Both the position numbers and the translations under genes were made by a program. A stretch of DNA of 39,000 bases from Flavobacterium sp. (GTDB lineage Bacteria; Bacteroidota; Bacteroidia; Flavobacteriales; Flavobacteriaceae). Positions 8,593-17,281 of this stretch are shown one piece after another. Every line of letters begins with the position of its first letter. Position 1 is the first letter of the stretch. A model generated the notes under the pieces. It had not been told where the DNA came from, made no database searches, and saw only the letters and a list, made by a program, of their open reading frames with translations. The DNA lies in assembly GCF_029945805.1 (NCBI RefSeq), contig NZ_JAQSDH010000021.1:1-39000 (forward strand), given 5' to 3'.

Positions 8593-10269
8593 TTACCAAT
8601 CAAAATTAGCTTTGACCTTAACGGTGATGTTTTTCAGTGAAATGGGATGATTAAATGTAATGCTTTCGGCATGTAAATACAATCGATTACTTCTGTTACC
8701 ATACATAGCATCACCAACAATTGGAAGATTCAAGCCTAAAGTGTGTGCAGCATGAACTCTTAACTGATGTGTTCTGCCAGTAACAGGATAAAAATAAACC
8801 AGCGTTTTGTTATTCCGTAGTTCTATTGTTTTCCATTTCGTCTGCGCTGGTTTTCCATATTCGTAGCAAACCATTTGATTGGGGCGATTATCAAAATCAG
8901 TACGTAAGGGTAAATTTATAAATCCGTTTTCCTCTGTTAATAAACCGTCAAGCAAGGCTACATAGCGTTTTTGTATTTTTCTTTTAATGAATTGTGATTG
9001 TAAATTTTTATGAATTTCACTCGTTTTGGCAATTAAAAGTAAACCAGAAGTCGCCATATCTAAACGATGTACAACTAGTGGTCCGCTTGCATTTGGAAAA
9101 AGCGCTTTCATTCGAGTGTAAACGGAATCGGTAACTTGTTTTCCAGGAACGGATAAAAACCCAGCGGGTTTATTGACAACCGCTAGATGCTCATCTTCAA
9201 AAACCATTTCAAGTTCTTTTTCTTCGGCAAGATTTATTCCGAATGGATTTTCATCCATCACAATATCTTTAAGCATGTGTTTTAAAATGGGTTCACACTT
9301 TCCAGTGCATGCTGGATAATACTGTTTGTGGGTTCTAATCTCGGATTTTGGAGACTGTCCCCACCAAAATTCAGCCATCGAAATCGGTTTCAAATTATGT
9401 TGAAATGCATAATGCAAAAGTTTAGGAGCAGCACATTCTCCAGCTCCAGCAGGTGGATTTCCGTTGAATAGTGCTTCCAAACTTTTCAAATCTTGATATT
9501 GATTTAGAAAAGCATATTCGGAAAATAATTGTTGCTGCAATTTTGCTGATTTTTGTTTGCGTTCTTCTTTGAGCTGATTGATTTTGTTCGAAAATGGGTT
9601 TAATTTTTCTTTAATTTCGGTAAGATTAGTTTCTAAATATTCGTTTAGTTCTCTAAATAGGAATTTATCTTTTAAACTTTCTCGAACCAATTCATTCATC
9701 AATTTTTCCAAACTAGCGCTATCAGTACTTTCTAATTGAGCATTTTTTCTTTGCACTTTTCGAAATTTCTTTGCTTCACTCATCTTTGATTTTTCAAGCG
9801 CCAATCGCTCTAAAATCAAAGTAGTTTCCTGTTGAATTTTTTCTTTTAATCGATTATAATCTGGATTATTTTCTACTACAGCTACTTTAGAATTAATTAC
9901 AGTCAACTCTTTTATGCCTTTTACAAAAAAACCATCTTCGGCTAACATATCAAAAACTGTTGGGACAAAATTGGGTAAATGATTTTGATCGGCTAATTTT
10001 CCTGAAAAAGCGCACAGATAGCCTAATTCGCCGGCAGTATTTTGAACTACCACTACTCCAAACATCTTACCCATAGCATTTTCTTGCACCCATTTATCCA
10101 AACCAAAATTATGTATAAAATCAGTTTGAGATTCAAGGTATTCTTGCAATTCCTCACAGGCAATAACGCTTAATCGATGGGGTTGGTAATGAAATGGATA
10201 AGTAAATTTTTCCGGTAAAGCAATTTCGGAAATAGTCGTTTTAAAAGGTTGAAATAAAGTTGAAGGCAT
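8593..10269 (-). CDS. RluA-family RNA pseudouridine synthase with long N-terminal extension
   Basis: 558 residues, far longer than ordinary RluA enzymes (about 220-330). The catalytic domain is at about 350-558: DEHLAVVNKPAGFLSVPG, the active-site loop HRLDMATSGLLLIAK (catalytic Asp404), and TGRTHQLRVH near the C-terminus. Before it is a domain without a signal peptide (1-135), a predicted coiled coil (about 140-250, rich in K/E/L) and a cysteine-containing patch (YYPACTGKCEP, about 318-327) that could bind metal. The enzyme isomerises uridine in rRNA or tRNA; the target cannot be read from sequence. It lies 43 bases upstream of the M1 peptidase gene on the same strand, so they may be co-transcribed. 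Confidence 0.88.
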   Translation of the reverse strand: MPSTLFQPFKTTISEIALPEKFTYPFHYQPHRLSVIACEELQEYLESQTDFIHNFGLDKWVQENAMGKMFGVVVVQNTAGELGYLCAFSGKLADQNHLPNFVPTVFDMLAEDGFFVKGIKELTVINSKVAVVENNPDYNRLKEKIQQETTLILERLALEKSKMSEAKKFRKVQRKNAQLESTDSASLEKLMNELVRESLKDKFLFRELNEYLETNLTEIKEKLNPFSNKINQLKEERKQKSAKLQQQLFSEYAFLNQYQDLKSLEALFNGNPPAGAGECAAPKLLHYAFQHNLKPISMAEFWWGQSPKSEIRTHKQYYPACTGKCEPILKHMLKDIVMDENPFGINLAEEKELEMVFEDEHLAVVNKPAGFLSVPGKQVTDSVYTRMKALFPNASGPLVVHRLDMATSGLLLIAKTSEIHKNLQSQFIKRKIQKRYVALLDGLLTEENGFINLPLRTDFDNRPNQMVCYEYGKPAQTKWKTIELRNNKTLVYFYPVTGRTHQLRVHAAHTLGLNLPIVGDAMYGNRSNRLYLHAESITFNHPISLKNITVKVKANFDW

Positions 10270-10492
10270 TTGTTTGTTTTAAATTCAACACAATTATCAT
10301 AAATTATCACAATGAATTTTTATAGCTGATTGGCTGTAAAGATACTTAAAACTTATATTTTGGAATTTCTAATTGCTATATCTTAATTACTCATAAGGTT
10401 TATTGCGTATTTACTTTCATTCATAATTTAATCTTAATTCGTACTTCATACTTCGTAATTATTAATTAAATTCGTTATCCTAAAAACAACAC

Positions 10493-11626
10493 ATGAAAAT
10501 TGCCATTGTATGTTATCCGACCTTTGGAGGTAGTGGGGTAGTAGCTACAGAGTTAGGACTAGAATTGGCTCGAAAAGGTCACGAAATACATTTTATTACC
10601 TATCGACAACCAGTGCGTTTGGCGTTACTGAATCCTAATGTTCACTATCACGAAGTCAATGTTCCCGAATATCCTTTATTCCATTATCAACCCTATGAAT
10701 TGGCATTATCCAGCAAATTGGTCGATATGGTCAAGCTCTATAAAATAGAATTGTTGCACGTGCATTATGCTATTCCGCACGCTTACGCAGGTTATATGGC
10801 GAAGCAGATATTGAAAAGTGAAGGCATCTTTATCCCAATGATTACGACGCTTCACGGTACTGATATTACTTTGGTTGGAAACCATCCGGGCTATAAACCG
10901 GCCGTTACTTTTAGTATCAATAAATCAGATGTTGTCACTTCGGTTTCTCAAAATCTAAAGGACGAAACGCTAAGTAAATTTAAGATCAAGAAAGAAATTC
11001 ATGTGATACCCAATTTCATTGAATTGGATAAAATTAGAAATGAAAATCAAATTTCCTGTCATCGTTCTTTCATGGCAAAAAAAGAGGAGCGCATTATTAC
11101 CCATATTAGTAACTTTCGCAGAGTGAAGCGCATACCCGATATTATCAAGATATTTTATAAAATTCAACAAAAAATTCCAGCCAAATTGATGATGGTGGGC
11201 GACGGTCCCGAAAAAGAAAAAGCGGAAGAATTATGTGAAGAACTAGGAATAACGGACAAAGTAATTTTCTTTGGGAATAGTAATGAGATTGATCAGATTC
11301 TTTCGTATTCTGATTTATTCTTACTTCCATCTGAAACCGAAAGTTTTGGTTTGGCTGCACTTGAGGCTATGGCTTGGAGCGTTCCGGTTATTTCAAGTAA
11401 TTCAGGCGGTTTACCCGAAGTGAATTTTGATGGAGAATCAGGTTATCTTAGCGATGTTGGTGATGTAGATAGTATGGCAGAAAATGCTTTGAAGATACTA
11501 GCAGACGGCGAATCCTTAACCGGTTTTAGAGAAAGAGCCTTAAATGTAGCACAACGTTTTGACATTAAAAATATTCTACCATTATACGAAGAATTGTATC
11601 ATAAAGCTATTGATAAATTTAAATGA
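10493..11626 (+). CDS. bshA: N-acetyl-alpha-D-glucosaminyl L-malate synthase (bacillithiol synthesis)
   Basis: GT4-family glycosyltransferase of 377 residues that joins GlcNAc from UDP-GlcNAc to L-malate, the first step to bacillithiol. The N-terminus (IAIVCYPTFGGSGVVATELG, GT4 glycine-rich loop), RQPVRL, LLHVHYAIPHA and TLHGTDITLVG are characteristic of BshA; the C-terminal Rossmann domain has the donor-binding SETESFGLAALEAMA. It implies that bacillithiol replaces glutathione as the low-molecular-weight thiol. The next lipoprotein gene overlaps it by four bases (ATGA). A possible weak -7 box (TAAATTCG, 10467-10474) lies 18 bases before the ATG. bshB and bshC are not in this window. Confidence 0.95.
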   Translation: MKIAIVCYPTFGGSGVVATELGLELARKGHEIHFITYRQPVRLALLNPNVHYHEVNVPEYPLFHYQPYELALSSKLVDMVKLYKIELLHVHYAIPHAYAGYMAKQILKSEGIFIPMITTLHGTDITLVGNHPGYKPAVTFSINKSDVVTSVSQNLKDETLSKFKIKKEIHVIPNFIELDKIRNENQISCHRSFMAKKEERIITHISNFRRVKRIPDIIKIFYKIQQKIPAKLMMVGDGPEKEKAEELCEELGITDKVIFFGNSNEIDQILSYSDLFLLPSETESFGLAALEAMAWSVPVISSNSGGLPEVNFDGESGYLSDVGDVDSMAENALKILADGESLTGFRERALNVAQRFDIKNILPLYEELYHKAIDKFK

Positions 11627-12048
11627 AAAAATATCTTTCACTACTAGTACTTATTGTTTTGTATTCGTGTTCTTCTACAAAAAGTACAGCCAATAGGCCT
11701 TTATATGAAGTGCTAACGGTAAAAAACACTGGAGGAGCTACCATAAAATTCTATGAAACGCTAACGGAACCAAAAGAAATTAATATGCTTTTAGGAGACG
11801 AAGCCTTACGTAAAATGATTAAAGCAAAAGACATTACGGAAAGTAATTTTCTTATACTGAATGCGGGTCCAACAAAGGAAAGTTACAATCGGGTTAAGGT
11901 GGAAAAGGTAGTAGAAACTGCAACAGAAATTGAAGTTTATTTAAAAGATACTCAAAAGAACATCGACTCAACGCAGCAAGATGACACGACCAACTATCCT
12001 TATAGTGTTGTAAAAATCAATTCGAAGAAACCAATTGTTATCAAATAA
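11623..12048 (+). CDS. Predicted lipoprotein, 141 residues, coupled to bshA
   Basis: Not a family I recognise. The N-terminus is a lipoprotein signal with lipobox LYSC (MKKYLSLLVLIVLYSCSST), so it should be lipidated at Cys16. The residues after the Cys (SSTKST) are not acidic, so it lacks the surface-export signal described for Flavobacteriia and is probably periplasm-facing. The body is mixed alpha/beta with many Lys, Glu and Thr. The ATG overlaps the bshA stop as ATGA, a typical translational coupling, and a terminator follows within a few bases, so bshA and this gene form a two-gene operon. Any role connected with bacillithiol is only a suggestion from this arrangement. Confidence 0.8.
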   Translation: MKKYLSLLVLIVLYSCSSTKSTANRPLYEVLTVKNTGGATIKFYETLTEPKEINMLLGDEALRKMIKAKDITESNFLILNAGPTKESYNRVKVEKVVETATEIEVYLKDTQKNIDSTQQDDTTNYPYSVVKINSKKPIVIK

Positions 12049-12049
12049 A

Positions 12050-12080
12050 AAAATCCCATCTCGCTAAAGATGGGATTTTT
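12050..12080. terminator. Hairpin terminator after the bshA-lipoprotein operon
   Basis: AAATCCCATCT and AGATGGGATTT with a 6-base loop and T tract; lies between convergent genes and probably acts on both strands. Confidence 0.9.
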
Positions 12081-12099
12081 GTTTTATATAATCGTTAGA

Positions 12100-12606
12100 T
12101 TAAAATCTGTAACGGATTCCAAGAGCGACATCTGGACCGAAGTTATCTTCTCTAAACTTATTATCTCCTGAGTTATTCAAATAAAGCTCTGGTCTAAAAT
12201 CTAACGACAATTGGATAGGTGCTTCTTTAAAGTTGTATTCGATACCGATATCTCCAGCAGCCAATAAAAATACGCCTCCGTCATTATCAGGATTACCAGG
12301 ACCATTATAGCTCCAGCTTCCTAAACCTCCACCAACTCCAGCATACCAGTTAAATCCTCCTTCAATGTTCCAAACCCATTGGTATAAACCTACAATTTTA
12401 ATAGCATCAACATCTCTGCTGTTTCTCCAACCTAAGTCTAATTCTAAACGGTTGTTTTTAGACAATCCTCTTTGGTAAGATACTTCTCCACCAAAACCAT
12501 CGTTGTCTCCTAAACGTAGACCTAATGCGTTCTTTGAAATGTCCTGAGCCTGTGCGCTAAATGCTAATCCGATTAGCATAAAAGCAGATAAAATGATTTT
12601 TTTCAT
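12100..12606 (-). CDS. Small outer membrane beta-barrel protein
   Basis: 168 residues with a clear signal peptide (MKKIILSAFMLIGLAFSAQAQ) and alternating hydrophobic strands rich in Gly, Tyr, Trp and Asn. It ends in the aromatic terminal strand LGIRYRF, typical of outer membrane barrels with about eight strands. The function is not recognisable; relatives are simply called outer membrane beta-barrel or porin-family proteins. It is separate from its neighbours, with about 290 bases upstream. A candidate -7 box (TAATTTTG on the minus strand, 12682-12675) gives a leader of about 60 bases. Confidence 0.85.
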   Translation of the reverse strand: MKKIILSAFMLIGLAFSAQAQDISKNALGLRLGDNDGFGGEVSYQRGLSKNNRLELDLGWRNSRDVDAIKIVGLYQWVWNIEGGFNWYAGVGGGLGSWSYNGPGNPDNDGGVFLLAAGDIGIEYNFKEAPIQLSLDFRPELYLNNSGDNKFREDNFGPDVALGIRYRF

Positions 12607-12894
12607 TTTTTTGTTTTTAAATTAGTTTACTGCAAAGTTCACATTATTCATGACACTATGCTTATATAATATTGCAAAATTATTACACAATTTCTTAGTA
12701 AACTAATCCTTTTTTAATTAAAAATATATCTCAAACTTCAGAAAATATTAGGTACTTGATTATTAAGTATTTCACTTTAAGCATAAGTTAAAATTCGTAT
12801 TTAGGATTTTTAGAAGTAGTACCTGAGCTAACTTTTGAATAATAATGTTTTCCACTTTTAAACTTTACGCTATATTTGTTTAAAACAATATATA
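12607..12894. other. Divergent intergenic region between the beta-barrel gene and aroC
   Basis: Very AT-rich, with no open frame of note. It holds a minus-strand TAATTTTG (12682-12675) for the barrel gene and a plus-strand TATATTTG (12871-12878) for aroC. I see no other structured element. Confidence 0.6.
12871..12878 (+). promoter_or_regulatory. -7 box (TATATTTG) for aroC
   Basis: Perfect TAnnTTTG match 16 bases before the aroC ATG, giving a very short leader. No convincing -33 TTG is seen at the expected distance. Confidence 0.6.
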
Positions 12895-13965
12895 ATGGCC
12901 GGGAACAGCTTCGGAACTCTTTTTAAACTCACCACTTTTGGCGAATCACACGGCGCAGCTTTAGGCGGAATTATTGACGGTTGTCCTGCTGGAATCCAAC
13001 TTAATTTAAAGGCCATTCAAGCCGAAATGCAGCGCAGAAAACCAGGACAATCTTCTATTGTAACCCAACGAAAAGAAGAAGATGAAGTGCAGTTTCTTTC
13101 AGGAATCTTTGAAGGTAAAACTACTGGTACACCAATCGGTTTTATCATTCCAAATACCAATCAAAAATCGGACGATTATTCGCATATCAAAGACAGTTAC
13201 CGACCAAGTCATGCCGATTATGTTTATGAAAAAAAATACGGTATTCGTGACTATCGCGGCGGCGGAAGAAGTTCAGCGCGTGAAACCGCTTGTCGAGTAG
13301 TTGCAGGAGCCATTGCTAAACAAGTTTTATCGGATATAAAAATCAATGCTTTTGTGTCGTCTGTAGGAGAACTATTTATTGACAAACCTTATCAAGCTTT
13401 AGATTTCTCGTTAACAGAAAGCAATGCGGTTCGTTGTCCCGATTTGGCTACAGCCGAAAAGATGGAAAACTACATTAAAGAAATCCGTAAAGAAGGCGAT
13501 ACCGTTGGCGGAACCATAACTTGTGTTTTGCAAAATGTTCCAATTGGATTAGGCGAACCAGTTTTTGATAAATTGCACGCCGAATTGGGTAAAGCAATGC
13601 TTTCGATTAACGCGGTGAAAGGCTTTGAATTCGGAAGTGGATTTTGCGGCGCCAGAATGAAAGGCAGTGAACACAACGACTTATACAATGAAGATGGAAC
13701 AACCAAAACCAATCTTTCGGGCGGAATACAAGGCGGAATCTCAAACGGAATGGATATCTATTTCAGAGTTGCTTTCAAACCGGTTGCGACTTTAATCCAA
13801 AAACAAGAAGTATTGACCAATGAAAATACTTTAGTTGAGCAACAAGGAAAAGGAAGACACGATCCATGTGTTGTGCCACGCGCAGTGCCAATTGTTGAAG
13901 CCATGGCCGCACTAGTTCTAGCTGATTTTTACCTATTAAATAAAACTTATAATCCTAATTATTAG
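12895..13965 (+). CDS. aroC: Chorismate synthase
   Basis: 356 residues; last step of the shikimate pathway, converting 5-enolpyruvylshikimate 3-phosphate to chorismate with reduced FMN. Signatures: the N-terminal [31 protein letters not shown], the central [21 protein letters not shown], and the C-terminal [25 protein letters not shown]. Full length, with no irregularity. The stop codon is immediately followed by structured repeat copy B, which fills most of the gap to the symporter gene, so the two may be co-transcribed through the repeat. Chorismate also feeds menaquinone synthesis, for which menE lies 6 kb upstream. Confidence 0.98.
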   Translation: MAGNSFGTLFKLTTFGESHGAALGGIIDGCPAGIQLNLKAIQAEMQRRKPGQSSIVTQRKEEDEVQFLSGIFEGKTTGTPIGFIIPNTNQKSDDYSHIKDSYRPSHADYVYEKKYGIRDYRGGGRSSARETACRVVAGAIAKQVLSDIKINAFVSSVGELFIDKPYQALDFSLTESNAVRCPDLATAEKMENYIKEIRKEGDTVGGTITCVLQNVPIGLGEPVFDKLHAELGKAMLSINAVKGFEFGSGFCGARMKGSEHNDLYNEDGTTKTNLSGGIQGGISNGMDIYFRVAFKPVATLIQKQEVLTNENTLVEQQGKGRHDPCVVPRAVPIVEAMAALVLADFYLLNKTYNPNY

Positions 13966-13966
13966 A

Positions 13967-14043
13967 AGCTATTTCCCGCTATCCATTGCAATCTTTTTAT
14001 TTTTAAAGAAAAATAAAAAGGATTTCCACTACTATCGGGGCTA
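13967..14043 (+). repeat. Structured repeat family, copy B (between aroC and the symporter)
   Basis: Begins AAGCTATTTCCCGCTATCC and ends ACTACTATCGGGGCTAA, as in copy A, but the inner stem is different: CTTTTTATTTTT pairs with AAAAATAAAAAG around a short loop. It starts next to the aroC stop and ends 28 bases before the symporter ATG, in the same orientation as the symporter. Confidence 0.8.
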
Positions 14044-14071
14044 AAGATTCGCATAAACCAAAACATAATTT

Positions 14072-15328
14072 ATGACTACAATCGAAACAAAAAAGAAATC
14101 GTTCTTATCCAATCTTACTGTTCAAATCCTTATTGCTATGATTTTTGGGGCGTTTTTAGGAATTTTTGTCCATTACAATTACAGCGCAGAAGTGGCTAAA
14201 GAATTTAGTGGTTACATTAAAATGCTGGCAACCGTTTTCATTAGATTAGTGCAAATGATTATTTCACCTTTGGTTTTTACAACACTCGTGGTTGGAATAG
14301 CTAAATTAGGCGATATCAAAGCAGTGGGTAGAATAGGAGGAAAGGCAATGGGATGGTTTTTCACCGCATCTTTTATATCGTTATTGATAGGTATGTTTTG
14401 GGTGAATACATTGCAACCAGGTGTTGGTTTGAATTTAAGTAATATTGACGTTTCGTCGGCTTCCGAACTGACAGAAAAAGCAAGCGGATTTTCAGCACAG
14501 AATTTTATTGAACATATTATTCCAAAAAGTATTGTCGAAGCTATGGCTACCAATGAGATTTTACAAATCGTAATTTTCTCCATCTTTTTTGGTTTAGCAG
14601 CAGCATCAATTGGTGATTATGCTAAACCCGTTGTAAACGCTTTAGATAAGACATCTCATATCGTTTTAAAAATGGTAAACTACGTAATGAAGTTCGCGCC
14701 TCTTGGAGTTTTTGGAGCTATAGCAGGTGTTTTTGCCATTCGCGATGTAAATGAATTACTTCTTACCTATGCTAAGTTCTTTGGTTCATTTTTAGTTGGA
14801 ATTTCTACTTTATGGATTGTTTTACTAATAATAGGTTATATTTTCTTAAAAGGCAGGATGACACAATTATTGAAACACATAACGAGTCCACTAATAATTG
14901 CCTTTGGGACAACAAGTTCAGAAGCAGTTTTTCCAAAATTAACTGAAGAGTTAGAACGTTTTGGTGTGAAAGATAAAATAGTGTCTTTTATGTTACCCTT
15001 GGGCTATTCTTTTAATCTGGATGGAAGCATGATGTACATGACTTTTGCAAGTATTTTTATTGCACAAGCCTATGGTGTTCATTTAGATTTTGGAACCCAA
15101 ATGACGATGCTTTTGGTTTTAATGCTAACCAGTAAAGGAATTGCAGGAGTTCCTAGAGCTAGTTTGGTTGTGGTTGCTGCAACTTGCGGAATGTTTAAAA
15201 TTCCAATTGAAGGCATAGCCTTAATCCTTCCGATTGATCATTTTTGTGATATGTTTAGAAGCGCCACCAACGTACTTGGAAATGGTCTAGCAACTTCTGT
15301 CGTAGGGAAATGGGAAAAAGATAGTTAA
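14072..15328 (+). CDS. Dicarboxylate/amino acid:cation symporter (DAACS family)
   Basis: A 418-residue membrane protein of the GltP/DctA/GltT family, which imports C4-dicarboxylates or acidic amino acids with Na+ or H+. Eight transmembrane helices plus two re-entrant hairpins are consistent with the hydrophobic profile. Conserved features are AFGTTSSEAVFPKL (the serine-rich hairpin 1), the NLDGSMMYMTFASIFIAQAYG segment (cation-binding TM7), KGIAGVPRASLVVVAA (hairpin 2) and the DHFCDMFRSATNVLGN segment of TM8 that binds substrate. Asp in DHFCDMFRSATN fits a transporter of acidic substrates, but dicarboxylate and glutamate/aspartate cannot be told apart with confidence. Preceded by structured repeat copy B, like fumC by copy A. 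Confidence 0.92.
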   Translation: MTTIETKKKSFLSNLTVQILIAMIFGAFLGIFVHYNYSAEVAKEFSGYIKMLATVFIRLVQMIISPLVFTTLVVGIAKLGDIKAVGRIGGKAMGWFFTASFISLLIGMFWVNTLQPGVGLNLSNIDVSSASELTEKASGFSAQNFIEHIIPKSIVEAMATNEILQIVIFSIFFGLAAASIGDYAKPVVNALDKTSHIVLKMVNYVMKFAPLGVFGAIAGVFAIRDVNELLLTYAKFFGSFLVGISTLWIVLLIIGYIFLKGRMTQLLKHITSPLIIAFGTTSSEAVFPKLTEELERFGVKDKIVSFMLPLGYSFNLDGSMMYMTFASIFIAQAYGVHLDFGTQMTMLLVLMLTSKGIAGVPRASLVVVAATCGMFKIPIEGIALILPIDHFCDMFRSATNVLGNGLATSVVGKWEKDS

Positions 15329-15395
15329 AGTTGTTTTTATATAAAATTTGTTTGCTAAATTCGCTATCGAATAAAAACTTTAATAAACTAGTATT

Positions 15396-17039
15396 ATGAA
15401 AAAAATTACTTTACTGATAGGTATACTATTAGCATCTTTAAGTATCCAAGCACAATCGGATATTTATACCGTTTTACCAAATAACGGTGGAACATCTCAA
15501 AATGGACGTTCGCCACAAGGAGCAAGACCAGCTTCAAGAAGTGTTTGGATAATTACTGCCACAGAAATGGCAGCTTCAGGATTTACTACAGGTTCAGTTG
15601 TTAATTCGCTTGGATTTAATTATTCAGTAGCACACAATGCTGGAATTACTGGTACAATTGTAATTTATTTACAAAATACTGCAGATGTTACTAATACAAA
15701 AAGTACCGCTTGGGCAACTGCAATTGCAGGTATGACTACAGTTAGCAATTCAGCTGTGACCTTACCATCAACTGTTGGTGCTTTTGATATTCCGTTCGCA
15801 GGGGGTTCACCATTTACATACACTGGGGGTAGTTTATATGTAGCGTTTGATTTCCAAAATTTTTCAAATCCTTTGGCTACTATACCTAGTACAGCTTTAT
15901 GTGAAAATTCATTAACTGGAGGTTTACTTGGTGCCATTGCTGCCGCTGCTGCAACGACACCACCAGCAACTCTTACTGCTTCTGCATTTAGACCAGAAAC
16001 TCGTCTAGGAAAAACAGTTTCTTGTTCAAGACCAACTGATCTTGCCGTGACTACAACAACTTTATCAAGTGCAGTTTTATCTTTTACTAGTACTGGTGGA
16101 ACTACTGATATTGAATATGGTCCATACGGATATGTTCAAGGTACGGGAACTAATTTACCGAATGTAACTTCTCCTTACACACTTAACGGATTAGCTTCTT
16201 CATCAGTTTATGATTTTTATGTTAGAAAAAACTGTAGTGTTGGTAACGCAAGCGATTGGAATGGTCCCTTTGCTTTCAATACTGTTTTTACCGCTGTTAA
16301 CCCAACATATACAGAAAGTTTTGAAAACGATACCTTACCATTTGTTGGCTGGTTAGCAAGTACTAGTACTGTAGGAGATGGATGGTTTATCAATGTAGGT
16401 CTAGCTCAAGATGGTGCTAATACTGCGGTATCAATTACGCCTGCTGCTGCTGCTGCAAACTCACGTATGTTTTCAAGAGGTGTTAATCTTATAGCGGGCG
16501 CTAATGTAATTGTTTCTTACTATATTCAAAATTATAGAGCAACTGCATCTGTAAATACAGGAAATTATGAATTAACTGTTGGAGCAGATCAAACAGCAGC
16601 CTCGCAAACCACTGTAGTAGGTAGTGAAATAGGTATAAGCAATGCTGCATATGTGCAAAAAACGTATAATTTTACTGCTCCTTCTACAGGAACATTTTAT
16701 TTCTCATTTCATAATACTTCGCCGCTTAACGCTGTCGGAACTCATGCACTGCTAGTTGATAATTTCGTTGTAACGCAGACATTGAAAAATAACGAGTATT
16801 TAGCTTCTAAGCTGAATGTTTATCCTAATCCATCTAATAATGTTATCAATATTTCTAATGATGCAACTACTGTTATCAGTGCTGTTGAACTGACTGATTT
16901 AAATGGTAGAGTAGTTAAAACGCAAAGTTTAAATGCAACTGAAGGTCAAGTTTCTATTGGTGATTTATCAACAGGAGTTTATATGATGAAAATCAGTACA
17001 GACGCAGGTACCGTTACTAAGAAAATTGTTAAGCAATAA
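15396..17039 (+). CDS. Secreted protein with fibronectin type III-like and anchor-J-like regions and a T9SS type A sorting domain
   Basis: 547 residues. Signal peptide MKKITLLIGILLASLSIQAQ; an N-terminal beta-rich region (about 25-200) of low-complexity T/S/A/G composition; a fibronectin type III-like region (about 210-290, PTDLAVTTTTLSSAVLSF ... VYDFYVRKNC); a jelly-roll region resembling the choice-of-anchor J domain (about 300-460, TYTESFENDTLPFVGW); and a C-terminal T9SS type A sorting signal starting LNVYPNPSNNVINIS and ending GVYMMKISTDAGTVTKKIVKQ. The protein is therefore expected to cross the outer membrane by the type IX system and be attached to the surface or released; an adhesin-like role is an inference. 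A possible -7 box, TAAATTCG (15356-15363), with TTG at 15331-15333, lies upstream. Confidence 0.9.
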   Translation: MKKITLLIGILLASLSIQAQSDIYTVLPNNGGTSQNGRSPQGARPASRSVWIITATEMAASGFTTGSVVNSLGFNYSVAHNAGITGTIVIYLQNTADVTNTKSTAWATAIAGMTTVSNSAVTLPSTVGAFDIPFAGGSPFTYTGGSLYVAFDFQNFSNPLATIPSTALCENSLTGGLLGAIAAAAATTPPATLTASAFRPETRLGKTVSCSRPTDLAVTTTTLSSAVLSFTSTGGTTDIEYGPYGYVQGTGTNLPNVTSPYTLNGLASSSVYDFYVRKNCSVGNASDWNGPFAFNTVFTAVNPTYTESFENDTLPFVGWLASTSTVGDGWFINVGLAQDGANTAVSITPAAAAANSRMFSRGVNLIAGANVIVSYYIQNYRATASVNTGNYELTVGADQTAASQTTVVGSEIGISNAAYVQKTYNFTAPSTGTFYFSFHNTSPLNAVGTHALLVDNFVVTQTLKNNEYLASKLNVYPNPSNNVINISNDATTVISAVELTDLNGRVVKTQSLNATEGQVSIGDLSTGVYMMKISTDAGTVTKKIVKQ

Positions 17040-17062
17040 TTTTTTTTATAAAAATAGAATTA

Positions 17063-17097
17063 AAAAACGACTAAGGATATCTTAGTCGTTTTTTTTG
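17063..17097. terminator. Hairpin terminator shared by convergent genes
   Basis: AAAAAACGACTAAG and CTTAGTCGTTTTTT with a short loop. It ends the T9SS cargo gene; on the minus strand it contains the stop codon of the 45-residue ORF. Confidence 0.88.
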
Positions 17098-17219
17098 TCC
17101 TTACTATTCATCATTAAAAGAACGGCTCCAATTAAGGCTGCTATCACTAGTCCAAAAATCACAATCATGATAAAGGCTCCGTTTCCCCATGAATATGCTG
17201 CAATGTTTATAAATTTCAT
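17082..17219 (-). CDS. Small membrane protein, 45 residues
   Basis: A short open frame that reads MKFINIAAYSWGNGAFIMIV at its start, has one strong transmembrane segment (about residues 15-37) and ends MMNSKDKKND, so the C-terminus is charged and probably cytoplasmic. I do not recognise a family. Support for it being real: a perfect -7 box TAACTTTG on the minus strand at 17249-17242, a leader of about 20 bases, coding-like composition, and a terminator whose stem contains the stop codon. It lies 62 bases downstream of the DCC-family gene on the same strand. Confidence 0.6.
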   Translation of the reverse strand: MKFINIAAYSWGNGAFIMIVIFGLVIAALIGAVLLMMNSKDKKND

Positions 17220-17241
17220 TATCTAAATATTAAAGTTTCCT

Positions 17242-17249
17242 CAAAGTTA
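17242..17249 (-). promoter_or_regulatory. -7 box (TAACTTTG) for the 45-residue membrane protein
   Basis: Matches TAnnTTTG on the minus strand, 22 bases before the ATG. No clear -33 element. Confidence 0.45.
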
Positions 17250-17281
17250 CTCTAATAAACAGAAGCACTTTATGACATTTA

